DNA of 64,000 nucleotides from Hydrogenophaga aromaticivorans (GTDB taxonomy: Bacteria; Pseudomonadota; Gammaproteobacteria; Burkholderiales; Burkholderiaceae_C), in the NCBI RefSeq assembly GCF_013387465.1, contig NZ_VYGV01000025.1, positions 1 to 64,000 of the forward strand. The letters run 5' to 3'. Every line of letters starts with the position of its first letter. Position 1 is the stretch's first letter. Under the pieces are notes generated by a model. It was not told the DNA's origin. It searched no databases and saw only the letters and a program-made list of their open reading frames with translations. Below, one piece after another: positions 57,508 to 64,000 of the stretch. A program made the translations under genes and the position numbers.

Positions 57508-57614
57508 GGCGCCTTCTGATTCGAATGAGAAAACCCAGAATACCCGCAATCGCAGTCGTAAAACAAGTTGCGCGCCTTGATGAAAAGTCTTTCCAAATCA
57601 ATTCTGTAGCGCAT
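57504..57614 (-). CDS. Possible small protein upstream of the low-GC gene
   Basis: A 36-codon frame from ATG 57614 (or 61 codons from 57689) whose TGA overlaps the start of the next gene. It ends 'FYDCDCGYSGFSHSNQKAP'. No family recognised; it may be a remnant. Confidence 0.2.
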   Translation of the reverse strand: MRYRIDLERLFIKARNLFYDCDCGYSGFSHSNQKAP

Positions 57615-57719
57615 CGTACTGCAGGCTTCAAGAGGTTTGCAGAATCGATACCCCGACAGCTGTCTGCTGCGCCAGCCGAGCCAGGTCAACTACTTCGACT
57701 CCAAGAAAACACCAGCTAC

Positions 57720-57748
57720 ACTCGCTATTCCATTCTGGGATAACGAGT
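57720..57748. promoter_or_regulatory. ModE-type operator before modA
   Basis: ACTCGCTATTC and GGATAACGAGT are inverted arms (9 of 11 pairs) around seven bases. This resembles the ModE box (CGNTATA...TATANCG-like) and lies 37 bases before modA. Confidence 0.6.
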
Positions 57749-57784
57749 CCCAGCTGCCGCGTCCCGCTCCAATCCGAGGTCACC

Positions 57785-58540
57785 ATGCCCCTGCCCTTTC
57801 GCCCTCTAGCCGCCCTGCTCTTCGCCACGCTCGCCCACTGCGCCGCCTGGTCTGCAGAAGCCCAGGTGGCTGTGGCCGCCAACTTCGCCGAACCCATCAA
57901 GGCCATCGCCGCCGTGCTGGAAAAAACCACGGGCCACACGCTGAAGATCACGCTGGGCTCCACCGGCAAGCTCTATGCGCAGATCAGGAACGGTGCGCCG
58001 TTCGACCTGCTGCTGGCGGCCGACACCAAGACGCCTGAGACGCTGGAGAAAGAAGGTTTGACGCAGCCGGGCAGCCGCTTCACCTACGCCACCGGCAAGC
58101 TGGTGCTGTGGTCGGCCAGCGCCACGACCGTGGATGCCCGGGGCGACATCCTCCGAAGCCCCGGCCTGGGCAAGGTGGCCCACGCGGCGCCCAAGCTGGC
58201 GCCCTACGGCGCGGCGGCGGTGCAGGCGATGGACCGGCTGGGCCTGAGCGCCACGCTCGCGCCGAAGCTGGTGCAGGGTGAGAGCATCGGCCAGACCTAC
58301 AGCTTCGTGCACACCGGCAACGCCGCGGTGGGTTTTGTGGCGATGTCGCAGGTGCTGGAGGGCGGGCGGCTCAAGGGCGGCTCGATGTGGGTGGTGCCGC
58401 AGACGCTCTACGATCCGATCCGGCAGGACGCCGTGCTGCTGAAACGCGGTGCGGGCAACGAGGCGGCGCAGGCGCTGCTCACACTGCTCAAAAGCTCGAA
58501 CGTCAAAGACCTGATCCGCTCATACGGATATGACATCTGA
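57785..58540 (+). CDS. modA: Molybdate/tungstate-binding protein ModA
   Basis: A 251-aa periplasmic binding protein. Signal peptide at about residues 1-26. 'QVAVAANFAEPIKAIAAVLEKTTGH' begins the mature part and 'ITLGSTGKLYAQIRNGAPFDLLLAADTKTPE' (positions about 60-90) holds the Ser residues that bind the oxyanion. The set is the ModA family, normal length. It can serve both Mo and W; the tungsten AOR operon in this window makes tungstate relevant. modB follows after 15 bases. Confidence 0.93.
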   Translation: MPLPFRPLAALLFATLAHCAAWSAEAQVAVAANFAEPIKAIAAVLEKTTGHTLKITLGSTGKLYAQIRNGAPFDLLLAADTKTPETLEKEGLTQPGSRFTYATGKLVLWSASATTVDARGDILRSPGLGKVAHAAPKLAPYGAAAVQAMDRLGLSATLAPKLVQGESIGQTYSFVHTGNAAVGFVAMSQVLEGGRLKGGSMWVVPQTLYDPIRQDAVLLKRGAGNEAAQALLTLLKSSNVKDLIRSYGYDI

Positions 58541-58555
58541 CACCGCGCGCCCCGC

Positions 58556-59239
58556 ATGCTGCTGACCCCCGCCGATCTCCAGGCCCTCGGGCTGACTTTG
58601 AAAGTCGCCACGCTGACCACGGCCATCTTGCTGCTGCTGGGCGTGCCGCTGGCCTGGTGGCTGGCGCGCACCCGCTCTTGGCTCAAGACGCCGCTGGCCA
58701 CGGTGGTGGCGCTGCCCATCGTGCTGCCGCCGTCGGTGCTGGGCTTCTATTTGCTGGTGGCCATGGGGCCGAACGGCCCGGTCGGCCAATGGACGCAGGC
58801 GCTCGGCCTGGGTCTGCTGCCCTTCAGCTTCACCGGCCTGGTGGTGGCCTCGGTGTTCTATTCGCTGCCCTTCATGGTGCAGCCGGTGCACAACGCCATG
58901 GAGGCCATGGGCAACCGCCCGCTGGAGGTGGCGGCCAGCCTGCGGGCTTCGCCGCTGGACACGTTTTTCAGCGTGGTGCTGCCGCTGTGCCGCCCCGGGC
59001 TGGTCACCGGCATCATCATGAGCTTTGCCCACACGGTGGGCGAGTTCGGCGTGGTGCTCATGGTGGGCGGCAACATCGCGGGCGAAACGCGCGTGGCCTC
59101 GGTGCAGATCTACGACCACGTGGAGGCGCTGGAATACGGTGAGGCCCACCGCCTGGCCGCCGTGCTGCTGGTGTTTTCGTTCGCCGTGCTGCTGGCTTTG
59201 CAGCTCTACAACGCGCGCCGCCGCCGGAGCGCCGCATGA
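58556..59239 (+). CDS. modB: Molybdate ABC permease ModB
   Basis: A 227-aa permease with five membrane helices. The EAA coupling loop is in '[29 protein letters not shown]' (about residues 123-151). '[18 protein letters not shown]' (about residue 50) is typical of ModB. The stop overlaps the modC start (ATGA). Confidence 0.94.
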   Translation: MLLTPADLQALGLTLKVATLTTAILLLLGVPLAWWLARTRSWLKTPLATVVALPIVLPPSVLGFYLLVAMGPNGPVGQWTQALGLGLLPFSFTGLVVASVFYSLPFMVQPVHNAMEAMGNRPLEVAASLRASPLDTFFSVVLPLCRPGLVTGIIMSFAHTVGEFGVVLMVGGNIAGETRVASVQIYDHVEALEYGEAHRLAAVLLVFSFAVLLALQLYNARRRRSAA

Positions 59240-60327
59240 CCTCTGGCCTGACCCTGCAAACCCGGCTGGTGCGCGGCGCCTTCACGCTGGCCTTGGACCT
59301 CACGCTGCCGGGCCGCGGGCTGACCGCCCTGTTCGGCGCCTCGGGCTCGGGCAAGACCACCTGCCTGCGTGTGCTCGCGGGCCTGGAGCCCGCGGCCAGC
59401 GGGCGCCTGAGCGTGGGCGGCGAGCTGTGGCAAGACAGCGCCCGGGGGCTGTTCGTGCCCCCGCACCAGCGCGCGCTGGGCTATGTGTTTCAGGAAGCCA
59501 GCCTGTTTGACCACCTCAGCGTGCAGGACAACATCCGCTTCGGCTACCGCCGCACGCCCGCCGCGCAGCGCCGCTACGGCTGGGACCACGGCCTGGCGCT
59601 GCTGGGCATTGGCCACCTGCTGCGGCGCATGCCGCACGAGCTGTCGGGCGGCGAGCGCCAGCGCGTGGCCATGGCCCGGGCGCTGGCCACCAGCCCGCGC
59701 GTGCTGCTGATGGACGAGCCCCTGGCCGCGCTGGACGCGCCGCGCAAGGCCGAGATCCTGCCCTGGCTGGAGCAGCTGCACCAGGCGCTGGACATCCCGG
59801 TGGTGTACGTGACGCACTCGGTGGACGAGGTGGCGCGCCTGGCTGATCACGTGGTGCTGCTGGAGCAAGGCCGGGTGCTGGCGCAAGGGCCGGTGCTGGA
59901 ACTGATGACCCGCGCCGATCTGCCGCTGGCCCACGGCGACAGCGCGGGCGCCCTGGTGGAAGCCGTCACTTGCGGCCTGCAAAGCGACAGCGACCTGTGC
60001 GAACTGCGCTTTGACGGCGGCACGCTGCTGCTGCCGCAAACCCGCGCCACACCGCTGCCGGACCGCACGCCGGTGCGTGTGCGCATCCAGGCACGCGACG
60101 TGAGCCTGTCGCTGATGAAGCCGGAGCAGACCAGCGTGCTCAACTGCCTGCCGGCCACGGTGAGTGATGTCTGCGACGACGGCCCGGGACAGGTGTTGGT
60201 GGGCCTGCGCCTGGGCCACGACACGCGCCTGCTCTCGCGCATCAGCCGGCTCTCTTGCGAGCGGCTGGGCATCACCCCCGGTCTGCCGGTGTATGCGCAG
60301 ATCAAGGGCGTGGCGATGGTGCGTTAA
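59236..60327 (+). CDS. modC: Molybdate ABC ATPase ModC
   Basis: A 363-aa ATPase. Walker A '[17 protein letters not shown]' (about residue 33), signature '[17 protein letters not shown]' (about residue 134), Walker B '[14 protein letters not shown]'. A C-terminal TOBE/Mop domain (about 295-360) binds the oxyanion for feedback. It ends modABC and is convergent with the next gene, ten bases away. Confidence 0.95.
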   Translation: MTSGLTLQTRLVRGAFTLALDLTLPGRGLTALFGASGSGKTTCLRVLAGLEPAASGRLSVGGELWQDSARGLFVPPHQRALGYVFQEASLFDHLSVQDNIRFGYRRTPAAQRRYGWDHGLALLGIGHLLRRMPHELSGGERQRVAMARALATSPRVLLMDEPLAALDAPRKAEILPWLEQLHQALDIPVVYVTHSVDEVARLADHVVLLEQGRVLAQGPVLELMTRADLPLAHGDSAGALVEAVTCGLQSDSDLCELRFDGGTLLLPQTRATPLPDRTPVRVRIQARDVSLSLMKPEQTSVLNCLPATVSDVCDDGPGQVLVGLRLGHDTRLLSRISRLSCERLGITPGLPVYAQIKGVAMVR

Positions 60328-60337
60328 GCGCCAGAAA

Positions 60338-61603
60338 CTAAAACCGGTCGGGCCGGAAAGGATTGAGTGCGATGGACGGTGTTTGCCCCGCCAGCAACTC
60401 GGCCACCAGCTGCCCGGTGGCGCCGCTCTGCGTCAGGCCCAGGTGCCCGTGGCCGAACGCGTAGACCACCTGCCGGATGGCCCTGGCGTGCCCGATGACG
60501 GGCAGCGAGTCGGGCAGCGAGGGGCGGTAGCCCATCCACTGCGTGCCGCCCTCGGTGCGCAACCCCGGCAGCAGGCGCGAAGCCTTCTCCAGCATGTGGG
60601 CCGACCGCTTGAAGTTGGGCGGCAGCTTGAGCCCGCCCAGTTCCACCGCACCTCCGACCCGGATGCCGGTCGACAGCGGCGTGACCACAAAGCCATGGGC
60701 GCCAAAGATGATCTGGCGCTGGAGGTCAAACGCCCCGGACGGCAGCGTGGTGTTGTAGCCGCGCTCGGTGTCCAGCGGGATGGCATCGCCCAGCTGGGCC
60801 GCGAGATGGCGCGACCACGCGCCGGTGGCGATCACCGCCTGCTTCGCGCGCACTGCGCTGCCCTGCGCGAGCTGCAATTCCACACCGCCATCGCGCACGG
60901 CTATGGACCGCACTTCGGCCTGCCGCCAGCGGGCGCCCGCCTGCATCACATGGCGGCCCAGCGCCGAAGCCACCTCGAACGGGTCGCTCACGGTTTCCCA
61001 ATGCGGCACGAAGGTGCCCGCGATGATGGCGCTGGCCAGGCCCGGTTGCAGCGCCCGCAGCCGCTCGCCTTTCACGTGCTCGAAGGCGATGCCCGCTTCG
61101 GCGCGCAGCTGCCAGCCCGGGAGACTGGAGCGAAACTCGGCATCGCTTTCATAGACCTGCAAGGAGCCGTCCTGGCGGATCATGTGCGAAGCCTTCGCGC
61201 GGGCCAGCATGGCGTGAAACGCGGGCGCGGCCAGGCGCATCAGCTGCGTCTGGGCCTGCAGGCTCGCGCGGTAGGCCGAGGGCCGGCTGGCCATGCCGAA
61301 ACGCATGAGCCAGGGCAACATCTGCAGCGCGTAGCCCGGGCGGATGGCCAGCGGCCCCAGCGGGTCGAGCAGCCAGCGCGGCGCCTGCCGCAGGATGCGC
61401 GGCGAGGCCAAGGGGAGGATGTCTGAGAAGGCCAGCGCGCCGGCGTTCTGGGCGCTGGTTTCGAGGGCAATGCCTTTGCGGTCGATCAGCAGCACCGAAC
61501 GGCCCTGAGCCACCAGGTGCATCGCCACCGAGAGGCCGATGATGCCGGCGCCCACCACCGCCACATCGGCGGTTGCGGAGGCTGAGTTGATGCCTGATGT
61601 CAT
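60338..61603 (-). CDS. FAD-dependent D-amino-acid dehydrogenase, likely cis-4-hydroxy-D-proline dehydrogenase
   Basis: A 421-aa DadA/DAO-type flavoprotein. FAD motif 'DVAVVGAGIIGLSVAMHL' at about residue 13; second part 'GYRPSLPDSLPVIGHA' and 'YAFGHGHLGLTQSGATGQLVAELL' near the end (about 360-400) contacts FAD. It is membrane-associated in the family and passes electrons to quinone. Next to a hydroxyproline epimerase and a DapA-family gene, it probably oxidises cis-4-hydroxy-D-proline to pyrroline-4-hydroxy-2-carboxylate. The epimerase gene ends 13 bases upstream of its start. Confidence 0.85.
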   Translation of the reverse strand: MTSGINSASATADVAVVGAGIIGLSVAMHLVAQGRSVLLIDRKGIALETSAQNAGALAFSDILPLASPRILRQAPRWLLDPLGPLAIRPGYALQMLPWLMRFGMASRPSAYRASLQAQTQLMRLAAPAFHAMLARAKASHMIRQDGSLQVYESDAEFRSSLPGWQLRAEAGIAFEHVKGERLRALQPGLASAIIAGTFVPHWETVSDPFEVASALGRHVMQAGARWRQAEVRSIAVRDGGVELQLAQGSAVRAKQAVIATGAWSRHLAAQLGDAIPLDTERGYNTTLPSGAFDLQRQIIFGAHGFVVTPLSTGIRVGGAVELGGLKLPPNFKRSAHMLEKASRLLPGLRTEGGTQWMGYRPSLPDSLPVIGHARAIRQVVYAFGHGHLGLTQSGATGQLVAELLAGQTPSIALNPFRPDRF

Positions 61604-61616
61604 GCGTCTGTTGAGG

Positions 61617-62582
61617 TCAGAGCGCCGCGCGAAACGCCGCCGGCAGCAGGGGATCGGCCGGATCGGCGATCAGCCGGGCTTCGGCGGTGACGTAGGCGCG
61701 GCCGGTGATGCTGGGGATGACGCCGTGTTCGGTGGGCTGGTAGCTGGCCTCGAAGCGGCTGCCGATCACGCTTTCCTGCACCCAGGTCTCGCCTGGTTGC
61801 AGCTTGCCGGCCGCGGCCAGGCAGGCCAGCTTGGCGCTGGTGCCGGTGCCGCACGGGGAGCGGTCGTAGGCGCCGCCGGGGCACAGCACGAAGTTGCGGC
61901 TGTGCGCGTCGGCAGACACCGCCGGGCCGAAGAACTCGACGTGGTCGATCTCGGCCCCGTCGCGCCCGGTGATGCCGTCGCGCACCAGCGCCACCTTCAC
62001 GGCCTCGGCCTGGAGGCTGAGTTCGCCAATGTTCTGCAGCGTGAGTTTGCAGGGGGTGCTGTGGCAGAGGAAGAACCAGTTGCCACCCCAGGCGACGTCG
62101 CCCACCACGCGCCCCAGGCCGGGTACGTCGATCGCCACATCGCGCCGGAAGACCTGGCTCTCGACGTTCTGGATCGTCACTTCATTGGCGGAGCGCAGGT
62201 CCACGCTCACCACCCCGACCGGCGTTTCGAAGCGGTGCACGCCGGGCGCGATGCGGCCCATGTGGGCGAGCGTGACGGCGGCGCCAATCGTGCCGTGGCC
62301 GCACATGCCCAGGTAGCCGGTGTTGTTGAAGAAGATCAGGCCGGCGGCGCAGCTGCTGTCCACCGGCTCGCACAACAGGGCGCCGACCACAGCGTCGTAA
62401 CCGCGCGGTTCGTTGGCCGCCAGCACGCGGTAGTGGTCGAAGTCGCGGGCAAACAGGGCTTTGCGCTCGCTCAGGGGGCCGTGGCCCAAGGGGGGCCCGC
62501 CGGCCACCACCAGGCGCGTGGGCTCACCCTCGGTGTGGGAGTCGATGACCTGCATCTCGATCCGCGTCGTGTTCGGTGCCAT
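61617..62582 (-). CDS. lhpA: 4-hydroxyproline 2-epimerase
   Basis: A 321-aa proline-racemase-family enzyme. Both catalytic Cys are present: 'GYLGMCGHGTIGAA' (about residue 93) and 'GGAYDRSPCGTGTSAKLA' (about residue 240). Two Cys mark a racemase/epimerase rather than a dehydratase, which has Thr at the second site. It converts trans-4-hydroxy-L-proline to cis-4-hydroxy-D-proline. It starts two bases after the DapA-family stop, so the three genes form one operon. Confidence 0.92.
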   Translation of the reverse strand: MAPNTTRIEMQVIDSHTEGEPTRLVVAGGPPLGHGPLSERKALFARDFDHYRVLAANEPRGYDAVVGALLCEPVDSSCAAGLIFFNNTGYLGMCGHGTIGAAVTLAHMGRIAPGVHRFETPVGVVSVDLRSANEVTIQNVESQVFRRDVAIDVPGLGRVVGDVAWGGNWFFLCHSTPCKLTLQNIGELSLQAEAVKVALVRDGITGRDGAEIDHVEFFGPAVSADAHSRNFVLCPGGAYDRSPCGTGTSAKLACLAAAGKLQPGETWVQESVIGSRFEASYQPTEHGVIPSITGRAYVTAEARLIADPADPLLPAAFRAAL

Positions 62583-62584
62583 GG

Positions 62585-63523
62585 TCAGGCCCTCCCCGGC
62601 CAGCTGGCGTACCAGCGCTTGAAGAGCTCGAACTGGTGGGTGGCGTAGTGCTTCTGGCTGTCGGACAGCGCATCGCTGGGGTTGAAGTGCAAGGTGTAGG
62701 CCTCGTGGCCCTGCAGCACCATCAGGTGCTTGAAGTACAGCACCAGGTCCACACCTTCGTCAAAAGACGACAGCACCGCCAGCGCCGCCTCCAGCTCTTG
62801 CGCGCGCTGGCGGGCCAGCACGTCGCCGTCAGCCGCCTGCTCGCACAGGGCCACCAGTTGCAACACTTCCTTGGGCAGCACGTTGCCGATGCCCGTGATG
62901 GCGCCCTTCGCGCCGCAGTTGACGAAGCCGTGGAACACCTGCGTATCCACCCCGACCATCAGCGTCACGCCCGCATCGCGCGAGGTGATGTGCTCCGCCG
63001 CGTAGCGCAAGGAGGCCGCGCCGCCGAACTCCTTGAAGCCGATCAGGTGGGGGAAGCGCGAGCGCAGTTCAAAGAACAGGTCGGCCTTGGTTTCGTAGCC
63101 GTAGTAGGGGCTGTTGTAGATCACACTGGGCAGGTCGACCGCCGCCGTGAGGATGTCGGCGAAGTGCGCGCGCTGGGCCGCCGCCGAGTTGCCGCGCGAC
63201 AGCACGCGGGGAATGATCATCAGGCCCCTGGCGCCACAGGCCTTGGCGTGCGCGGCCAGCGCGCTGGCGCGGGCCGTGTTCTGCGCCCCGGTGCCCACGA
63301 TCACGGGCAGGCGTGCGCGCACCAGCCGCTCGACGCCTTCCATGCGCTGCTCGTCGCTCAGCAGGGGCCAGTCGCCCATGGAACCGCAGTACACCAGGGC
63401 CGACATGCCGGCTTCGATGAGGTCGCGGCCGGTGCTGACCAGGGCGTCGAAATCCGGTTGCCGGTCGGGCGTGCAAGGGGTCATCAAGGCAGGGATCGTG
63501 CCGCTGAAGATGTTCCGTTTCAT
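62585..63523 (-). CDS. lhpC: DapA-family lyase, likely pyrroline-4-hydroxy-2-carboxylate deaminase
   Basis: A 312-aa TIM-barrel lyase. The Schiff-base Lys is in '[13 protein letters not shown]' (about residue 165) and the catalytic Tyr in '[13 protein letters not shown]' (about residue 137). The N-terminal '[15 protein letters not shown]' is typical. In hydroxyproline operons this enzyme deaminates and dehydrates the dehydrogenase product to 2-oxoglutarate semialdehyde. First gene of the operon. The last enzyme (semialdehyde dehydrogenase) is not in the window. Confidence 0.88.
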   Translation of the reverse strand: MKRNIFSGTIPALMTPCTPDRQPDFDALVSTGRDLIEAGMSALVYCGSMGDWPLLSDEQRMEGVERLVRARLPVIVGTGAQNTARASALAAHAKACGARGLMIIPRVLSRGNSAAAQRAHFADILTAAVDLPSVIYNSPYYGYETKADLFFELRSRFPHLIGFKEFGGAASLRYAAEHITSRDAGVTLMVGVDTQVFHGFVNCGAKGAITGIGNVLPKEVLQLVALCEQAADGDVLARQRAQELEAALAVLSSFDEGVDLVLYFKHLMVLQGHEAYTLHFNPSDALSDSQKHYATHQFELFKRWYASWPGRA

Positions 63524-63649
63524 GGGTGGGAAGCTCCGTTCAAGTGACTGTTAAGCTGCCGGCAGTCTCGCAGTTCGGGCGCTCCACGTCTTGTCGGAAA
63601 GTGGGGTGTCGACTGGGGAAATTGCACAAACGCTCGGGCCCCGAATGCC

Positions 63650-64000
63650 ATGGATTTTTCTCTGCCAGCGCCCCTGTCGCCAGGGCTCCTGATCGACCAC
63701 GGGTTCTTCCGGGGCGACCTGCTGTTCGACCACGTGGCCGACACCGTGTTCTTCCTCAAGGACACGCAGGGGCGCTACACAGCGGTCAACCAGACCCTGG
63801 TCCAGCGCTGCGGCTTCGAGCACAAGTCAGAGCTGATCGGCAAGACGGCGGAACAGGTGTTCCCGCTCCCGCTGGGGTCCGGGTATTCGCAACAGGACCA
63901 GCGCGTCCTGCAAGGCGGCCCCGCGATCAACGCTCAGCTGGAGCTGCACCTGTACGGCAACCGGAAACCGGGCTGGTGCCTCACCTGGAAGGTCGCGATC
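63650..64000 (+). CDS. PAS-domain protein, likely regulator of the hydroxyproline operon (partial)
   Basis: The first 117 codons of a gene that runs out of the window. It begins 'MDFSLPAPLSPGLLIDHGFF' and has a PAS domain at about residues 24-115 ('LLFDHVADTVFFLKDTQGRYTAVNQTLV', positions about 25-52). It is divergent from the hydroxyproline operon, with a 126-base gap. Such PAS proteins beside hydroxyproline genes are often AraC-type regulators; the DNA-binding part is not visible here. Confidence 0.7.
   Translation, partial: MDFSLPAPLSPGLLIDHGFFRGDLLFDHVADTVFFLKDTQGRYTAVNQTLVQRCGFEHKSELIGKTAEQVFPLPLGSGYSQQDQRVLQGGPAINAQLELHLYGNRKPGWCLTWKVAI

Overview
The window is GC-rich and densely coding, with many ATGA stop/start overlaps. 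It looks like chromosome of a betaproteobacterium of the Comamonadaceae (Hydrogenophaga-like). The reasons are the kdp, nos and PQQ gene repertoire, a tungsten aldehyde oxidoreductase operon of the Aromatoleum type, Bug-family binding proteins, and many copies of a GC-rich intergenic repeat typical of this family. The assignment is inference; no rRNA or tRNA gene was seen.

Layout. (1) 1-3633: end of a nitrous-oxide reductase maturation cluster (nosF end, nosY, nosL, a second NosL-like gene, a c-type cytochrome lipoprotein, nosX), facing an nsrR-type NO sensor. (2) 4398-8246: OsmC-like protein, a Tat-exported sulfide:quinone-reductase-like flavoprotein with a small membrane partner behind an FNR/DNR-type box, and a nitronate-monooxygenase-like enzyme. 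(3) 8336-12882 (minus): tungsten aldehyde oxidoreductase operon (Fe-S subunit, W subunit, FAD subunit, MoaD-like protein, unknown 99-aa protein), divergent from a GAF/Fis regulator without an AAA+ domain. (4) 14560-35037: a PQQ alcohol-oxidation region: MxaJ-like binding protein, PedF-like cytochrome, sigma-54 activator, relay metallohydrolase, alpha/beta hydrolase, pqqABCDE, an ExbB/ExbD-like membrane module with two unknown partners, two Asp-rich lipoproteins around a Gly/Asn-rich exported protein, a hybrid histidine kinase, and a quinoprotein dehydrogenase carrying the Asp-Tyr-Asp motif of lanthanide-dependent enzymes. (5) 35426-43544: small ORF plus kdpFABCDE. (6) 43689-55104: second half of the PQQ region: relay metallohydrolase, SoxYZ-like carrier, ABC permease, binding protein, beta-propeller, Bug protein, ABC ATPase, TonB-dependent receptor, DUF779 protein, aldehyde dehydrogenase. 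(7) 55336-60327: ModE-like regulator, two AT-richer genes of unknown role, modABC with a ModE-type operator. (8) 60338-64000: trans-4-hydroxyproline catabolism genes and the start of a PAS-domain protein.

How it fits together. PQQ is made by pqqABCDE and used by the periplasmic dehydrogenase; electrons would leave through the small c-type cytochromes. The aldehyde could be oxidised by the NAD-dependent aldehyde dehydrogenase or the tungsten enzyme. I read sigma-54 (-24/-12) promoters by eye in front of the pedF-like gene, pqqA, the dehydrogenase and the beta-propeller operon, and weaker ones before the aldehyde dehydrogenase and the TonB receptor. A matching sigma-54 activator lies inside the region, so the scattered operons may be one regulon. 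The most novel-looking parts are the ExbB/ExbD-like module fused to the pqq operon, the Asp-rich lipoproteins beside a putative lanthanide enzyme, and intergenic repeats that have become part of three protein ends.
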